From: Pseudomonadota bacterium | GTDB taxonomy: Bacteria; Pseudomonadota; Gammaproteobacteria; Steroidobacterales; Steroidobacteraceae | Length of the DNA stretch: 7,787 bases | Assembly (NCBI GenBank): GCA_021805275.1 | Contig: JAJZFQ010000161.1 | Location: 1-7,787 of the forward strand | Direction of reading: 5' to 3' | Part shown: positions 7,201 to 7,787 of the stretch, in pieces | How positions within the stretch are numbered: the first letter of the stretch is position 1 | Layout of the letters: every line of letters begins with the position of its first letter | Notes under the pieces: generated by a model | Seen by the model: the letters and a program-made list of their open reading frames with translations, nothing else | What the model was told of the DNA's origin: nothing | Databases searched by the model: none | Program-made: the position numbers and the translations under genes

Positions 7201-7245
7201 ATGCAGGGCTTGTTTCGCGATGATCAGCGCGCCACATTAATTGTA

Positions 7246-7274
7246 GTTATATGATACTCGATGAAAGTTTACAA
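7246..7274 (-). promoter_or_regulatory. Sigma70-type promoter of the TonB-dependent receptor gene
   Basis: On the minus strand, a -35 TTGTAA (plus 7269-7274) and a -10 TATAAC (plus 7246-7251) are separated by exactly 17 bp, in an AT-rich island. They match the consensus at 4/6 and 5/6. The predicted transcription start near 7239 gives a leader of about 138 nt before the GTG at 7101. No known riboswitch was recognised in that leader. Confidence 0.6.
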
Positions 7275-7462
7275 GATTTTTGCATCAAGCCAGGGCGCAT
7301 CGGGGTCCCATCGTTGTGGGCCGCATACGGATTGCAATGGCGCTGACCTGGCGAGCGCTTGGGGCGTTCCGGGGCGAGGACCTGGCGCAAGCGCACCCCG
7401 ACGCAGGCCATCAACGGCTCCTCAGGTGCGCGAATTAGTGTGCTTTTTAGTGTCCGCGCCGA

Positions 7463-7494
7463 ATTCCGAGCCTGCCCGATCGGAATATGGGCTC
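7463..7494. repeat. Overlapping inverted repeats forming alternative hairpins
   Basis: ATTCCGA (7463-7469) and TCGGAAT (7480-7486) form a perfect 7-bp stem with a 10-nt loop. GAGCC (7468-7472) and GGCTC (7490-7494) form a second stem that shares bases 7468-7469 with the first arm, so the two are mutually exclusive in full. No T tract follows on either strand. Confidence 0.5.
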
Positions 7495-7529
7495 AACGTG
7501 AGCTCCAAGCGGTTGCGGCACCTGCCGTG

Positions 7530-7559
7530 GTAGCGCTGCATTTGTTGCACTCACGCTAC
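7530..7559. repeat. Nested inverted repeat (GTAGCG...CGCTAC with inner TGCA/TGCA)
   Basis: Outer arms GTAGCG (7530-7535) and CGCTAC (7554-7559) pair over 6 bp. Inner TGCA (7537-7540) and TGCA (7546-7549) can extend the stem across an asymmetric internal loop, leaving a TTTGT loop. It lies 56 bp beyond the NagA-like stop, in its likely 3' untranslated region, but lacks a T run. Confidence 0.5.
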
Positions 7560-7569
7560 AGCAGACTCC

Positions 7570-7587
7570 GAAATGTAAGTTACTTTC
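7570..7587. repeat. AT-rich near-palindrome GAAA-t-GTAAGTTAC-TTTC
   Basis: GTAA (7575-7578) and TTAC (7580-7583) flank a single central G, and GAAA (7570-7573) and TTTC (7584-7587) extend the symmetry with one unpaired T. The one-base centre is too small for an RNA loop on the inner stem, so a protein-binding site is as plausible as a hairpin. It lies just beyond the NagA-like stop codon. Confidence 0.4.
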
Positions 7588-7614
7588 ATTCCACGTGGGG
7601 AGCCGCGCGGAAAT

Positions 7615-7787
7615 TCAGGGCGTCGCGAGTGGGTGTGCTCCTGCAGGTTCGCGGTGAGCCCCGCCGATCAGCAGTGAGTTCAAGGCGAGATGGTCCGGGT
7701 CGAGCAGCGCAATATCGGCGCGGGCGTTCGGCCGCAGACAACCATGCTCCGGATGAATTCCGGCAGCGCGGGCCGGAATGGAGGTGA
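7615..7787 (-). CDS. nagA: C-terminal fragment of an amidohydrolase, probably N-acetylglucosamine-6-phosphate deacetylase
   Basis: Partial gene: the last 56 codons and a TGA stop are in the window, and the 5' part lies beyond the right edge. The reading frame starts TSIPARAAGIHPEHGCLRP, continues NARADIALLD and ends LLIGGAHREPAGAHPLATP. This matches the end of amidohydrolases, whose last helix carries a PARAxG motif and is followed by a small beta-sandwich with G-x-L-x-P-G-x-x-A-D-hydrophobic-LD; here the usual Gly after Pro is Asn. In NagA this domain closes a TIM barrel that removes acetate from GlcNAc-6-phosphate, the first committed step of amino-sugar use. The catalytic residues are outside the window, so another member such as a dihydroorotase-like or imidazolonepropionase-like enzyme cannot be excluded. 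The gene lies upstream of and on the same strand as the TonB-dependent receptor, with a 513-bp gap. Confidence 0.65.
   Translation of the reverse strand, partial: TSIPARAAGIHPEHGCLRPNARADIALLDPDHLALNSLLIGGAHREPAGAHPLATP

Larger units (their letters stand above)
7275..7614. other. Intergenic region with several inverted repeats, no recognisable gene
   Basis: 340 bp between the receptor promoter and the NagA-like stop codon. No frame gives a convincing protein. The region holds a direct repeat GACCTGGCG (7345-7353, 7379-7387) interleaved with an inverted repeat GCGCTTG/CAAGCGC (7355-7361, 7388-7394), a 12-bp-spaced repeat TTAGTGT (7435-7441, 7447-7453), and the hairpins listed separately. I found no T-tract terminator for the NagA-like gene. 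Part of the region is presumably its 3' untranslated end and part may be upstream regulatory DNA for the receptor. Confidence 0.5.

Noticed and set aside
7261..7533. 90-codon plus-strand ORF beginning MKVYKIF in the intergenic gap.
   Set aside because: Its start lies within the receptor promoter on the opposite strand, there is no Shine-Dalgarno, and the composition after the first residues looks non-coding.
7259..7592. Shared ATGAAAGT plus TTACA at the receptor -35 region (7260-7273, plus strand) and in the 7570-7592 palindrome (minus strand), considered as a common operator.
   Set aside because: The spacing between the two parts differs by 3 bp and the orientations are opposite. The match is short enough to be chance.
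7359..7787. 142-codon plus-strand open frame at the right edge.
   Set aside because: It is antisense to the NagA-like C-terminus, whose conserved PARAxG and ADIALLD segments show that the minus strand is coding.

Overview
The window looks like the chromosome of a GC-rich Gram-negative proteobacterium. The best clue is a full-length TonB-dependent receptor of the type common in Xanthomonadales, Caulobacterales and relatives (plug signature QDIGQFPDSDVAESL, terminal Phe), so a xanthomonad-like gammaproteobacterium is my best guess. This is inference from family distribution; there is no rRNA or other marker in the window. I see no tRNA, rRNA, CRISPR array, transposase or phage gene.

Layout, left to right. 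(1) 101-721, minus strand: a small NAD(P)-binding oxidoreductase of the YwnB/COG2910 type, with a strong Shine-Dalgarno and a plausible sigma70 promoter at 872-899. (2) 722-1230: about 500 bp with no supportable gene. (3) 1231-3891, plus strand: a tight three-gene operon encoding a short GntR regulator of the YtrA type, an ABC ATPase and a polytopic membrane protein. The genes overlap by 4 and 16 bp, so they are probably translationally coupled. A perfect 7-5-7 palindrome overlaps the operon promoter and ends 6 bp before the only usable start codon (GTG). This suggests an autoregulated and possibly leaderless transcript. The membrane subunit looks like two six-helix ABC-2-type halves fused in one chain. 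(4) 3892-4149: a convergent gap holding a textbook intrinsic terminator (4098-4131) for the receptor gene to its right. (5) 4150-7101, minus strand: the TonB-dependent receptor. Its start is reassigned here to a GTG with a well-spaced Shine-Dalgarno, giving 983 residues and a normal signal peptide. (6) 7102-7614: the receptor's leader and promoter (-10 7246-7251, -35 7269-7274), then about 340 bp without a gene but with several inverted repeats. (7) 7615-7787, minus strand: the last 56 codons of an amidohydrolase, most like N-acetylglucosamine-6-phosphate deacetylase (NagA), running off the right edge.

How the genes may work together. The GntR/ABC/membrane-protein set is a self-contained, probably self-repressed export or envelope-stress module; its substrate cannot be read from sequence. 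The receptor and the NagA-like tail share a strand, which raises the possibility of an amino-sugar (GlcNAc or chitooligosaccharide) uptake locus continuing to the right. However, the receptor has its own promoter and terminator, so this rests on proximity alone.

The most interesting points are the operator/leaderless-start arrangement at 1231-1268 and the internal duplication of the permease. I found no clearly new class of system.
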